NCBI GenBank assembly: GCA_009760855.2
Contig: WPIO01000035.1
Span: 3,247,001-3,311,000 of the forward strand
DNA from: Cristatella mucedo
Lineage: Eukaryota > Bryozoa > Phylactolaemata > Cristatellidae
Reading direction: 5' to 3'
DNA: 64,000 bases
The notes under the pieces were generated by a model. That model searched no databases. It saw only the letters and a program-made list of their open reading frames with translations, and was not told the DNA's origin. Position numbers and translations under genes: made by a program. The first letter of the stretch is position 1. Each line of letters begins with the position of its first letter. Below are positions 36,953-48,697 of this stretch, in pieces.

Positions 36953-39287
36953 TACTCCTGGTTCACAAGCAGCTCGCTTGAGTGTAATTTTCGTCCTGGT
37001 CAGCGTTCACGAGTTTTTCAATATTGCAGCAGAATTCAGCTTTGCTGTGCAGTTGTGGAGGAACTTGTTTACATGTTGTACTAAGGAATGAGTTAACTTT
37101 CTGACGGCTGAGTCTGCCAGAGTTCATGATGCAGTATTCCGTGGCTGCATTAGATCATTTATTATGACTTATAAATGTTTACCCTCTGTTGCCTCTATGG
37201 TGGTGATGGTTGTTACACATTTTTATTTATTACGGGACTGCCACTCTTGCCCATCACGCGCCTATTAAAATCAAGCTTTGATGTATCTGCACCTACTGTT
37301 CATCTGGTTTGTTGTCATGTAATGGAGTTACGGTTCGTGCATGCTCGCTTTCTTTGAAGTCATACCGGCCTTGTTTTGCCAGTGTTAATGGAACATCAGT
37401 TTTTATCCTTTGATGTTAGTGGGTTGCACGGTTGTTGGTGTGATTGCAGTAAGAGAGCACTCGCTGCAAGCCCAAAAACCAGCATTTATTTACTTAGCTC
37501 TGGTAGGCAGTCTACTAGATGCACAGTTGTTCTTGGACATTTGGTGTTTCTGTACCGTTTCGTGCTTGCTTTCGGAGTCAGATCACACAAAGCATGATCT
37601 TAGACCTGCTATTCAGAAGATTTCTGAGGCAGGCATGTGGGCCGGCTAGAAGCGATGCATCGTTGCTGGGCTCCGCCATATCCGATACGGCCTAATGTGC
37701 CGTCCTTGGGCAGGCGAAAGAAACTTGCAGTTATCTAGGGTATGATTACCCACTGTATGCATGTGTGCAGGCATGAGTTGTGACGTGGATTCCTTATTTA
37801 AGGAAGCCCTTAAGTAAGTCTCTGTTTCTCTGGAATTTGACTGGGTTACTGCATTGGCTCATCTACAACATGTGGGCAACAGCATCGCTGTCGCCCTAGC
37901 TTGAGCTGCCGTACACAATATCTCTTGCTGTTTGTCACTAACGTTAGCTGGATTGCAATTTCTATAAGAATCGGTCAGCTATGATGCCCTATATATCCCA
38001 AGTTTGTTATTTCTATGCAATCTGTACACACCTACCTAGTTAATGGGTCGGATTGCATAAAGAAGGCCATAGAGGCATCAGCCTCATAAGTTGGACACTC
38101 CTGACTAGAAGACAGCCACAGCTTTCACACATGTCACTTGTGGGAGCAGCATTGGCTGTTCAAGGGTTGTGCATCTGCTTACTTGTACCTGCGCCAGAAG
38201 TATATTTAGCCATGTCGCCCTGTTAAAGATGAGTGAGCTTCGAAGTACACAGTGTAGCTTAGCTGCAGCAGCCCCCTTATCCAGATTCTCACTTAAACTT
38301 AAACTAGATTCTTAAGCAGAAATTGTAATGCACTTCTAAGTATGACGTGTTTTGCTCAGCACTCACGTGTTTCTGGCATGTAAACCAACCAAAATTCAGA
38401 CGATTTATGTTGTCATGACCGTAGCCTTGAGTAAGCCAAGGATCAAGCAAACCTCATTTTTCCCGAGGTAGTCACTCGTAAGAAGGCTGTCAGGGTATGT
38501 GGGGTGGCTAAGTCGATGCAAAACTTTGGGTTGGTCAACACATTGATTCAGTAAGTGAAATCTACTGGTCAATATGATTAAAATAAGTAGTCATTGCAAC
38601 TGGTGTCCATATAGGACTTATAAAGAATGTGATAATACCAGCAATGGTCATACCATGGACGGATACCTGTGGTACTGTTTCGAATCGATACTGAACCTGC
38701 TTCCTCTCTTCTCAGCCTCCATTTACTTCAGAAAACGAGTGGTTGTTATGCTGAAGAATTTTTTGTAGTGTGTTCATACTTAGGCTGTTGAGCTTGCCCG
38801 AAGGTGGCCAGAAGACTTCTCGCAGGGTTAGCCTTTTGTTAAAGGATAGTCCAGTATTAGTGCTTCTTTTATTGCACTAGGTAAAGGCTTCACTAGGGTT
38901 AATCTTAGGCTGAGGAATGGCCGGCATACTGCAAGCAGGCACAGAGTAACTGTTGCTGATGCACTCATTGCAAAATAACGTTGGAGAAGCTAGACACATT
39001 TGCATAGCTAATGCACATAATTATGCGGCCTGCAAAATCGTCGCCCAAATAGGCCGGCAGGAGAAGAGACCTCAAGCTCTGCACTGTTTCCTCCTCGGTT
39101 CGAAAGTCGTTCCTTCGGCCACCACTGATCTCTCAATCGTCAGCTGTTAAGGTGAAGTAGCTTCAATAGATACAAACACTACTGCAACTGAAGCAGGAAT
39201 AGCTAAAGGACGTCAGGCTTAAGCCTAGGCACGAGGAGCTTTCGCTTAGCCACACAAATCGTAGGTCTGAGTACACAAAAATATTGG
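36953..39287 (+). other. 3' UTR of the DNTTIP2-like gene and intergenic space
   Basis: No canonical AATAAA was seen in the first kilobase after the stop. A variant ATTAAA at 37264-37269 is a possible polyadenylation signal. The rest has short ORFs only and no repeat I recognise. Confidence 0.35.
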
Positions 39288-39410
39288 CCGATTTACCATC
39301 ACCGTTTGTAGTGCAGCGAAAGAGCCAGCAGTTAAAGGTCGCCCGCTCCAGATTCGAATCCGCGACCTCTGTGGAGAAGAGCGAGCACCTTACCTCTGGC
39401 GCAGGCACTT
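39288..39410 (-). mobile_element. SINE-1-like copy, diverged
   Basis: A minus-strand B box (GATTCGAATC, near 39350-39362) with flanking TTTGTAGTGCAGCGAAAGAG that corresponds to the SINE-1 tail segment, and a decayed A box near 39385-39400. Confidence 0.6.
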
Positions 39411-40084
39411 ACGTTGTTTTTACCAGCTGCAAGCCGAGTGGAAGTCGCCCATGTTTTGCCTGTGTGCACGAGGTCTTGAATAGGCCGATCTTTTTAAGCG
39501 GTTTGTGGGTCAGCCAGACACGTTTGTAGACGCGACCCGAGCTGGTGAAGATCAACTTTTTTCGAAATGCAGCCGGGTGCAGTTGGATCGTTTTTCAGCC
39601 CAGCTGTCAGAGTCTTGCTTGCCTGGTCCGTTTGGAAGCTTCAGATGAGTTTAAGGGGAAAAGCAGAAGCCATTCGTGTAGGCAAAACCGGACCTCGCAG
39701 CCTGTTTTCTTTAATCCCCTAGATTGCCCCAATTACAAGTAGGATTTTTGATCGAGTTTTTTGGCTAAGCCTACTATTGAAAACCGTGGCGCACATTCCC
39801 TAGAAACGCTTTGGATCGGGTAGAAAGCCCGCTAATTTAGGAACCTAGGCTACCCTGCTGCACTCAAGTTTCTACGGTAGCTCACCGAATGGTGTATGTG
39901 TATAGCAGATCGACGGCATCGTCTCCAGCTTCCGCGCCGACCGGTACTCAAGAAGTGCGATTTCCATGTCCGACAACCTTTTCCAGTAGTCGAGCGTCCG
40001 GAGCAGTAGCTGCATAATTTCTGAGGGTTCACGAACCTGCACAGGTTCGCATTTTGATGCTCACGAATTGAGCTGGACCATAAA

Positions 40085-40680
40085 AATAATAATAATAATA
40101 ATAATAGTAATGCACTCGATAAAGCGCCCTCAGAGAACTCAATCTCTTTCTGGGCGCTTTACATTTGCTGCAAAGGGAAATGCGATTGAATGGTGAGTAA
40201 TGTCATGCTTGATACACAAACAACATGAATAACATGGTTAGAGGTGACACGCACAGGGTCAGCATGCAAATGTGGTTAGTGGCAACATGCACAGTGTCAG
40301 TATGCCTAAGCCCGTGAAGGACGAGTCACAGGATCCCACTAAGTGCTGTTCTAAATAGGCGTTTTTGAGTACTTTTTAAATGTGGTCAAGTCAGGGGATG
40401 TTCTGACGCAGATCGGGAGGGAGTTCCAGGCTTTGGGAGCGTACGAACTAAATGCTCGATCTCCAAAGGATTTGAGGTTTGTACGAGAAATTGGTAGACT
40501 GTTGAATTCCGAAAAGCGGGTTGTACGATGCTTGGCCTGGTGGGGGAGTAGATCTGAGAGATAGGCTGGAGCGAAAGAATGAATTGACCTAAAAGTGAGC
40601 GACAAAACCTTGAAGTCAATCCGTTGCTAGACTGGTAGCCAGTGCAGGTCGGCGAGAAGTGGTGTGATGCGGATCATAAC
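40085..40680 (-). mobile_element. LINE-A C-terminal region and 3' end
   Basis: Minus strand: LTFRSIHSFAPAYLSDLL, then TNLKSFGDRAFSSYAPKAWN and TSPDLTTFKKYSKTP, followed by the 3' UTR, the 3' hairpin with perfect 9-bp outer arms (40121-40129 with 40152-40160) and a (TTA)n tail at 40085-40110. It is among the least decayed copies: the last 84 codons are open. Confidence 0.87.
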
Positions 40681-40999
40681 TAGTAGAATTAGTGCTACGC
40701 GGCTAAGTCAAAGTTACCGGTGTCAATATTTGCATCGAAATACCCACCGACGGCGTTCCTTCTTGTCCTCATATTAACGGCGACATAATTTGACGCTCTC
40801 ATGCGAGAGTCAGGGTTCATGCAAGTAGAAACGTCGGAATCTTAGCGATTATCGAGCATTTGCCGACGAGTAGTGACAGAACGAAACTTAGCCGCTACCG
40901 GGTTACAGGAGTCGAGTTGTCCGTGAACGCACGTCGAGCTAGCAACCCGTGAGTCGTATCTGCGAAAGAAAGCACGGGCTTCAGCTGGCGAAAATGCCG

Positions 41000-42420
41000 A
41001 GTAATATGTCTCCGTCATCTCTCATGCCAATCGCTGAGGCGACACACAGCAAACGGTAGGCATGCTGCGATTGGACACGGAGTTAGGCGAAATCCTGCGC
41101 CGCTGGCGGTGGCGTGCGACGCACGGGCACACGCTCATGCGTTCCGCCGGGCTACAGCTTACGGCGGGCAGCGACCAACCCCGCAGTTGAACCGGCATTG
41201 CATGCCTGCCCGTGAAGACAACGCGCGGAGGCGAGCGCTGCGCGAGCAGCAGACGCTGCGCGGCGACTGCTCCGGGTACGCTAGCAGCTGCAGCGTGACG
41301 CTTGGTGGCCGGAGTGCATTCAGCCCTCCCATTGGCGCGCAAAATATTCCCTCAGACGTAAGACAGGTAATTCGACGCAGGATCATAGTCTCGCTTTGGT
41401 AAGCTAGTCAAATCGAAGGTCGAGCGGACGCCCTGCGGTGGGTGGTACTCAGCGTCCGCTGCACTGGGGAGGGGGCTGTCGAACTCGTGCGCATCCGGTC
41501 TGGCCGGTGAGGGCGCTCGCCGGCCTGCGCGCGTTAGCAATGGACAAGAAAGTGAAGCTTAGGAAGGTCAACCCGCACATCACGTGCAAGCTGTGTAATG
41601 GATACCTGGTAGAAGCCACAACGATAACGGAATGTCTTCACACTTTCTGCAAGAGTTGTATCGTTAAGTACTTGGAGGAGAACAATACCTGTCCCACCTG
41701 CGATCTTCTAATTCACCAGAGCCATCCGCTCAACTACATCATGTACGACAGGACGATGCAGGTAGAACGATTGCGCGCCGTGTCGCGTCTCTGCCTGTCG
41801 CTGCATCGAAAAGAGCGCCCGTCGCGAAATTTTTGGTCTGGTAGGCAGTGGCGCATGCCGGGCAAAGCGTATCGCTTTCGTCGGCGCCCCGGCGTTAAGC
41901 ACTGCGTACGGACGTCAGCTTTAAGGCGCGCCGCGTCAACTACTACTTCGATACCGCGGGGTATTTCGTGGCTTCTACTAGAACGCGCGCGCTCGGCGTT
42001 TATGGTCGAATCGCTCATTGTGCCTGCGGACCGCGTACACCGCCAGTACTAGGCGTACGTGCACGCAGCTGCGGTTATGCTGCTGATTTCCTGACAACGG
42101 CGGCTGCCGCGCGCGTTCGAGCTGCAGAAAGTAACGTGGCGGGATAGGTTCCGGCGCTGCCGAGCGTCTCTTGCGTATCCCCTCGCCGAGCGGATGCTCA
42201 GCCCGGATGCCGTTGGCACTCGAGGCTAGCCGCAGCTGCCACCGTTGCCGCCGCTGCTCACTCGAGCCTGCGGCAACCCACCGCCGGCAGACGCTGGGCC
42301 AGACGCTGGGCGATGCCTCGTCGCCGCCTGTCGCCGTCGTCGCTCTAGTGTGTGAGACCCCCGTTTCGTCCGCTAGAGAAAAGGGGGTTGTCGGCAGTGC
42401 CGGTACCGATCCTTATTGAC
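41000..42420 (+). promoter_or_regulatory. CpG-rich promoter region of the PCGF gene
   Basis: CpG density rises sharply from about 41040 and stays high to about 42400, spanning the first coding exon and the start of its intron. This is the usual layout of a CpG-island promoter. The start site and any 5' non-coding exon cannot be fixed. Confidence 0.5.
41540..41761 (+). CDS. PCGF3: PCGF3/PCGF5-type Polycomb RING finger protein, exon 1 (RING domain)
   Basis: The ATG at 41540 (G at -3 and +4) is the first in frame. The exon encodes residues 1-74, with a complete C3HC4 RING: C16, C19, C32, H34, C37, C40, C51, C54, followed by LLIHQSHPLNYIMYDRTMQ. It ends in phase 0 at CAG|GTAGAA. PCGF proteins pair with RING1/RNF2 in variant PRC1 complexes that mono-ubiquitinate histone H2A in the nucleus. 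The sequence fits PCGF3/PCGF5 (Drosophila l(3)73Ah) better than PCGF1, 2, 4 or 6. Which vertebrate paralogue it matches is not meaningful if this is an invertebrate single-copy gene. The gene lies 4.6 kb downstream of the DNTTIP2-like gene on the same strand. Confidence 0.95.
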
Positions 42421-42690
42421 CCGAGTCCCCGGCCATGCCGGCTATCGTCAGCTGGTCGGCAGTGCTGGTGCCGGTGGCTTGCTTTGTGATGCTCGTCTCG
42501 TGGCGCTTTTCATTCGTCTTCGCCCTAGCCAGCCGCGAAGGCTCCAAGCCGCCGACCGGCGGTTCGATCGGCACTCCGAGCACAGGCTTGGCTTGGTGGG
42601 AATAGGTCTGTGGACCGTCAGAAGTTTTTTCTTTTCAGCAGCGCTTAGCTGCAGCTCCCTTGGGGATTCGGCACCGGCCACTGAGGAGAT

Positions 42691-42706
42691 GGGGGGGGGG
42701 GGGGGG
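42691..42706 (+). repeat. Poly(G) run of 16
   Basis: A homopolymeric G tract followed by TTGGTGGTCGTGGGG. It could form G-quadruplex structures, and its exact length may be a sequencing uncertainty. Confidence 0.85.
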
Positions 42707-42879
42707 TTGGTGGTCGTGGGGTGAGGAGCCTGGTCAGGCAAGCCCGCGGTCTTGAGGAGGACCTCTGCAAATACGCCATCGCGAGCAGGATTCGAAAGCT
42801 GCCATCTTGCCACTGCAGAAGCCGGTCGGCTTTTCACCCTGGTGGCTGGAGCCAAAGTATGATTAGCTTGTATGTGCAC

Positions 42880-43075
42880 CCGCGGGCGTGCAAAGTGTCA
42901 CCTGCTTTTGGTTTGCGCACGTTTGTGCACGCGATTGTGCGCACGATTGTGCACACGTGGGTGCGTGCCTACGCACACACGCGTGCTCGATGCACGTGCG
43001 TGCGGTCGCATGTGTGTGTGCGTGGACATGAGCATGTGCGTAAGTGTGTGTGTGCGTGTGGGTCTGTGTGAATGC
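42880..43075. repeat. Alternating purine-pyrimidine (TG/CG/CA) stretch
   Basis: About 200 bp of imperfect TG, CG and CA alternation (for example GTGCGCACGATTGTGCACAC). This composition favours Z-DNA. The cysteine, arginine and threonine-histidine repeat ORFs over it are artefacts. Confidence 0.75.
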
Positions 43076-44119
43076 ATACTCGTTAACGGCACTGCATTTG
43101 TTGAGCTGCATGGTATGTGCAAACCCAAAGGCTTGCTCAAGCTCATGAAGCACAGCTCGAGGTGTCTTGGTTGCTTGGAAACCCGTGCACAGAGTGACCG
43201 CTGGTTGCAAAGGCTGCCTTGGTGCTGGGCAGGGGGCTGAAGTGTTGTTGCTATACAAGGCTGCTGTACACTCCTGCTTCATTTGCTGTGCCTTGCCTTC
43301 TACTAAAAATTATGCCACCGACTGCCAACTGCCTTACAGAGTGCATAGTACCGTCGCCTGGCTAGTGCATGTGTGACCGATGGTAGGGTGTCCACACGAT
43401 CGTTACAGTTATAGAAGCAGTCAGATAAGGGGCTGCCTCCACTGCTTAGTAATCAGCCCCTTGACAAGACGGTCAGACGATGGTTTTGCAAACCAGCACA
43501 GTGCCATTGGCCACTGGAATGATTACTACTGCCTGTGCAGTACCATGGCTTGGGCTACTTGGCAGAGCTGGTTGCTGGTCTTTGCTTGGAATCCTGCTTA
43601 GACCTCCTCACAGGGGAGGCCAGCACCCATGCATGTACGAGCTCTGTGTAATGGAGAGGTGACTCGCATGCTCGTACACAGAGGCCTGCATCGATAAGCT
43701 TTTGTTTTTAGAACTGTGTGAAATGTTGGGGCGTTGAGAGTTGGTTCCACATGTATGCATGCAATATGAGTTCATGTCCCGAAGACTTAGAATAATTTTC
43801 GTACCGCTTCGTTGACACGAAATGCGATTGGAGAGCCGGATTACCCTGCTGGAATGCCTCCATTGCTGCCTATATCCATGCCTTTGCCTGGACTTAGCCG
43901 GCCGTGGTGTGTGTGTGTGTGTGCTGCTGATTGCCGTGTCCATTCTTGAATGCTACTTCGTTAAAACTAGAAATCGCAGCAAGGGGAGCATTTGCATAGC
44001 TGGTTGACTGTGATGGTCCTTGCAATTGCTATGTTCGTTTAATGTCTTGAAACAAACGGCCATGCAAACTGTCAAATATCTGGAAGTCCTTTTAAGGTTT
44101 GATGAAATGTGACTTACAA

Positions 44120-44660
44120 TAATGTTAATAGTTGAGGCTTTCTATAGTGCCTTACTGTAACTAAATCTCTTTCTAGCTACTTTATGCATGCTCTGAATGA
44201 TGCTCATCTGTTGGTTGGTTTTGTATAACATGCACAATTTCAACATGCATTAGTCGAAAAAAGAACAATTCACACGGGCTGAGCAAATGGAGTGAGGATT
44301 AAATGGATTCTAGCTTCTTTTCAAGTGTTGTCAAGTCGGGGGATGTCGTGAGGTCAGCTGTTCGTCAGCTTTGAGAGTATAAGTCTGAAAGCACTGTCCC
44401 TGAAGGATTTGATGTTGGTTAGAGGCACAGCTGAACGACTTGAGTCAGAAGAGTTAGTTGTTTGGTGCCAAGCCTAATATGGTGTTTCGATTCGGTGGGC
44501 CGTAGCAAGTGAATGAATGAACCTTAACGGGAATGACAGAACCCTGAAGTCGCTTCGTTGCTTGCTGTGGAAGTCACTGCCAGGCAGACGGGTCTTGTAG
44601 GAATGTGCGAGGTAATTCATGTACATGTACTGACATGTAAAGTGATGCAATGGAAAAGTT
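44120..44660 (-). mobile_element. LINE-A fragment, diverged
   Basis: Minus-strand 3' end (AGAAAGAGATTTAGTTACAG) with 3' UTR and C-terminal remnants. These include SDFRVLSFPLRFIHSLA, matching the TDFKVLSLPFRFIHSLAP box. The reading frame is heavily broken. Confidence 0.65.
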
Positions 44661-44980
44661 GACATTGTTGAGTGCAGCAGCTAGAAATCGGTGTCACTCG
44701 AGTATGGTCGAAGCCAGCCTAAGGACCACACGTACACCGTTTACGAATGCCACCTACCTATAAGCTTTGCATTCTGTCGGTCTCGACTCGTGAAATAAAT
44801 GGTAAATGAACGGCATCTGTCCATGCGAACCACTTCTGCCTGTCCCCTGGGTGGAGCTGGCGGGTCTCGATCCGAACAATCGGTGCTTCGAATGCAAATA
44901 TACGCTCATGAGCACACGCAAGAGTGATTGTGCACTCTTTTCTCTTCTTCTCTCATTCTCTCTCCCACTCTCTCTTCTCT

Positions 44981-45120
44981 GCCGAGCTGGTTTGGCTCAG
45001 CGGTTAGGGTGCTTGCCCCGACCTCGGACCCTACGAGGTCGTAGGCTCTCGAGCCCTGTGGCATATGTCAAGCGCCTGAATAGAGATTGAGTTCTATAAG
45101 GGCCTTATACAAGTGAATTG
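44981..45120 (+). mobile_element. SINE-2 copy
   Basis: Head GAGCTGGTTTGGCTCAGCGG, then TTAGGGTGCTTGCCCCGACC, a B-box-like GGCTCTCGAGCCC, and the tail AAGCGCCTGAATAGAGATTG with a slightly decayed end. A TC-rich tract lies immediately upstream. Confidence 0.8.
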
Positions 45121-47099
45121 TCTTTTTCTCTTTCGTACTTTTATGCTCTCTCGCGTGTCTATGTATGTGTGAGCATGCCCATAGACCCTGCACAGAATTG
45201 AGGTGAAATAATTTCAATCACCATACTTTTGTACACCCTTCGCATGCAAATACAAAAGCAATCAACTTGGATGCTAAAATGAAACTGTTATTGCCCTTCG
45301 TTTACGGTCGTTTTTCCTTGGCAGTTCTCGATCCTAACTTTGTTGGGTTGTGGGAAAGATTCTGCTGACCGTATTTTCACCATCGTTTGCACCTTTTGGT
45401 GGTCGGTAATGGCCGGACCGACCTTTTGCGTCAGAAGCTGCTTTTCGAGGTGCCGACTGCGTGCAGGTAGACTTGAAAGACGTCTCGGTACGTTATTGTT
45501 GTGAATTCCTGAGGATGTATCGATTCCGGAGGTGCTGCCTGCTTACTGTCCCGGGTTTTGCGTGCCTAATCGTAGCACGACCGGAGTTGTGACAGGGCTG
45601 ACGTGGCTGTGAACTCCCCCTCCTTTTTCTCATGCCGAGGGAGCTGGCTTGCACAGCTGCAGCCCAGCGTTTCCACCAGCAGTCGTTGTTGTGGTTGTCG
45701 ACTTTCGGGCTTTGCATTTTCAAACTGTGAAAGTGTGCTCATCGTGGACCCAGACGTTCGACTTCCGATCCCACCCAGTGGCAGCAGCAGTGAAACTTGT
45801 TGTCAATCCCTTGTATCTGGGCAAGGCCCAAGTGCCGTGATTTGTCTTAATCAGTCCATTGCGGCTGCCGGCTGAGCCAGCCTTGCTATTTTATGGCTTG
45901 ACGGCTCCAAATTAGTTGCCTTATCGGTGTGCCAGAGCCCAATGTCCTTACTCCACTGAATCAGTCCGACTGTGCTGGATCCTTCTAGGTTTGACTGCAC
46001 CGGCAGTGGCTGCCGGTCACACGAGCTCAACCAGTATCTGCTCCCTGGGTTGGTCGTCGGTGTGACCCTTCACCCAGTCAAGTGCTCCACCTATGACTGT
46101 GATTCCTGTGATCAGCCTTTTTAGTGCTTTTTGCTTTGTGTCATTAGTAGCTACCATCTAGTGTTGGAAGCCCTGATAAGGGTATTAAGTAAATCGATTG
46201 TTGATAATGGTAGTAGGTAACTTGGCTGCCACTGCTGAGTGGCTGGAAATGTCTGGGCTGCTGCTGACAGGCAGTGAATCTGACGTTTTGGGTTATCATT
46301 CGCATGGTTATGGAGTGGCCATACGTAATGGCGCTTCTTTGCAAACCATCCCAACTGCCTAGAAGTTTCTGCTGTCCACAGCCAATATTTATATCAGTCT
46401 GCTGTGTGTCAGCACTGCTAGCTCATCGGATCAGCGCAGATCAGCAAGCAGCTGTGGCAGCAGCAGCACAACTGGAGGGTGCATTGGGGTTGGATGAGGG
46501 TGGGTGTGGGAGGTTATGGTCGATACTCAAGGTTCTGCCTGGGCAGTGTGCACAGCTGTGGTCGATCGACTGCAACTGTGCATCACCTGCTGCACTCCCA
46601 TCTCAGCCATGCAGACATCCTGCCGTAGAAGCAGCTGCTCCAGAGTGTTCTGGATTCTTTGACTTAATGCCAAACTCAGCAGCCTTCATTGCATCATCTC
46701 AGTAGATCTGCTGCTATTTACCCTGGCTGCTGGCATGCCTGCGTGCATGTCCAGGCGTGCCGGCGCTCATGCTTGGGTGCGTGTGCATGCGTTTGTGTGC
46801 ACAGACAGGCATCATGTTTATCCGGCTCAGAGTAGTCTAGTCTCTTTATTCGACAGCCAAGCTTGCCAGCCGGCTTTGCGTTTGCACTAGTCATCTGCTG
46901 AGCTTTAGGCGACTTTCCCAATGCTACCGCATATGGAGCCTCAACCGTATGCTCGAAGCTTGAACCTGAGCCTCAACCAGGCAAACAGCTGTACTGTGCT
47001 GCTGATTAGCTCAGCAATGAACAGCTGCCCCATCTGCACCAGCTACTCGAGCCTGATGGCAGCATCTGCTTTGCCACTGCTTGGATGAACCGTCGGTCA

Positions 47100-47545
47100 C
47101 GTGTTTTCACTGTTCGTTCTAGACTTCTGTAGCCTAGCAGGCCACTTGCAGGTGTTCCTCTTCTATGAAATAAGGCGACTTCAATTGCTGCAAAACCAAG
47201 GCTGGTATTTCGGAAACTTTACAACAGCTGCATCGCACCACTTTTCACCGACCTGCTCTGGCTCCTCAAAAAACAGACAGAGCATCGACTTCAAGATTCT
47301 GTCACTCGCTTTTAGGTCCCTTCATTCTCTTGCTCCGGTATACCAATTCGAAAACCTACCTCATCAGGCTTTGCGTCGAACCACGTACTCATCTGACTCG
47401 AGCCCATCTCAAACCCGTTTGGAGACGGTGCCTTCAGTATGTATTCCCTCCAAGCCTGGAGCTCACTACCGACTGAAATGACGACATCCACTGACTCGAC
47501 GATATTTAAAAAGATACCCAAGACCACCTGCTCCTAGCAGTATCT
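47100..47545 (+). mobile_element. LINE-A C-terminal fragment, diverged
   Basis: The plus strand encodes LDFCSLAG, SHHFSPTCSGSS, IDFKILSLAFRSLHSLAPVY, then a changed frame reaching SKPGAHYRLK near 47480. It sits just upstream of the PCGF acceptor. The 3' hairpin is not recognisable, but an (ATT)n-like tract follows near 47676-47695. Confidence 0.7.
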
Positions 47546-47992
47546 GCTCAGTATTGTCTTTTATGGGATGCTTCTGTGCTTGTTAGCACTACCTAACCAA
47601 CCAAATGGCACGGCTCATGCTTTCCAACTGACATTTGATTTTTTCAGTTATCCCACGGTGCTACAAAGTGCTGTATTATTATTGTTATTATTACTATCGT
47701 AATGCCATTTGGCCATGCACTGACCGAGAGGCATAACCTAATGTGCTTGTGGGTGGGTGGGCAGGTCGTCTCTGTCTGACCACTTGTGGCTGGCAGCAAG
47801 AGGAGACTGGGGCCGACATGTTCACAGTGCGGCTGAGTGAGGCACGGCAGTCTGATAAGCTGGTACTGCTCACCACCGAAGCCGCAACCACCAAGGGCTG
47901 CTCCTGCCTCCCCCCACCACCCTCCCTCCGTGTGGATTGCCTGGCTGTGAAACCCCAGTCGACCTCGACTAGCCTCCCAGTTGTCCTTGTAG

Positions 47993-48697
47993 GACATCGT
48001 CTGCAAGCTGGTGCCCGGTCTAGTCGAGAAGGAGCAGAAGCAGCAGGAGACGTTCTATAAGCGCCGAGGCTTGCCGTGGCCGCCCGGAGGAGGCAGCTGC
48101 CATGGCTCTGCGTCGAACGGCTCAGCGGCTACTGCCACCACCTTGCCAGCTTCGGCCGCAGCGGGCTGCGGCGCCGGTGCTCTGCGGCGGTCGCACGTCG
48201 GCGCCGCCGAGCATCATGGCGGCACGCCATCTGCTGCCACTGCCGACGGTGAGCACTCATCGTCGCCGTCGTCGTTGGCTGCCGACGCTGTGGGCGGCGG
48301 CCACAACGGCTTGTCCAGCAAGGATGCTGACGGGCCGCTGCCGCCGGCGCTGTCGGCGGAGGCAGCGGCGGCCGACGGAGGCGGCTGTGCGCAGGCCTCG
48401 GCCGACGCCTATCATCGGCTGGACGAGCAGGTGGCCGTGTGCCTGGAGAGCGAGGGCCAGATACTGCAGGTGCCGCGGCGATACATTCACTGCTCGACGC
48501 TGACGACCGTCAATCACCTGAAGAAGTTCGTTGCGTCCAAGATCTACAACGATGCCGAAAAAGGCAAGGACATCGACATCCTCTGCCAGAACGAGCTGAT
48601 GGGCAAAGACCACACGCTCAAGTTTGTCCTCGTGACTCGCTGGCGCTCGCGCGACATGCCGCTGCAGCTGCAGTACAGGCCGCGTGTGGAGATCTAG
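47993..48697 (+). CDS. PCGF3: PCGF3/PCGF5-type Polycomb RING finger protein, exon 2 (linker and RAWUL domain)
   Basis: Begins after CCTTGTAG in phase 0 with DIVCKLVPGLVEKEQKQQ and FYKRRGLPWPP, the conserved segment following the RING. Residues of about 108-213 form an Ala/Gly/Ser-rich linker of about 105 residues with little homology. Residues 214-308 are the RAWUL ubiquitin-like domain, from YHRLDEQVAVCLE through the LTTVNHLKKFVA and DIDILCQNELMGKDHTLKF blocks to VTRWRSRDMPLQLQYRP, ending VEI and TAG. RAWUL binds PRC1 partner subunits in other animals. The total of 308 residues exceeds vertebrate PCGF3 (about 242) mainly because of the linker. The exon is CpG-rich. A cryptic donor at 48249 finds no phase-compatible acceptor, so read-through is preferred. 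Confidence 0.94.
   Translation, partial: DIVCKLVPGLVEKEQKQQETFYKRRGLPWPPGGGSCHGSASNGSAATATTLPASAAAGCGAGALRRSHVGAAEHHGGTPSAATADGEHSSSPSSLAADAVGGGHNGLSSKDADGPLPPALSAEAAAADGGGCAQASADAYHRLDEQVAVCLESEGQILQVPRRYIHCSTLTTVNHLKKFVASKIYNDAEKGKDIDILCQNELMGKDHTLKFVLVTRWRSRDMPLQLQYRPRVEI

Larger units (their letters stand above)
41762..47992 (+). other. Intron of the PCGF gene
   Basis: 6.2-kb intron from GTAGAA to TTGTCCTTGTAG. It contains a 16-base G run (42691), an alternating purine-pyrimidine stretch (42880-43075), LINE-A fragments at 44120 (minus) and 47100 (plus), and a SINE-2 at 44981. Other sequence shows only short ORFs. Its donor and acceptor join the conserved DRTMQ and DIVxKLVPGL blocks without loss, so no exon is missing. 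Confidence 0.85.

Noticed and set aside
42863..43282. Minus-strand 139-codon ORF rich in His, Thr and Ala
   Set aside because: Its repetitive part is the alternating TG/CA tract. No domain and no splice context support it, and it lies in the PCGF intron.
46274..46705. 143-codon plus-strand ORF in the PCGF intron
   Set aside because: Composition is unremarkable, no domain is visible, and the gene model leaves no need for an exon here.
48249..48394. Possible short intron in the PCGF linker (GTGAGC donor at 48249, CAG acceptor before 48395)
   Set aside because: The donor is in phase 1 and the only plausible acceptor in phase 0, so splicing would break the RAWUL frame. The acceptor also lacks a pyrimidine tract.
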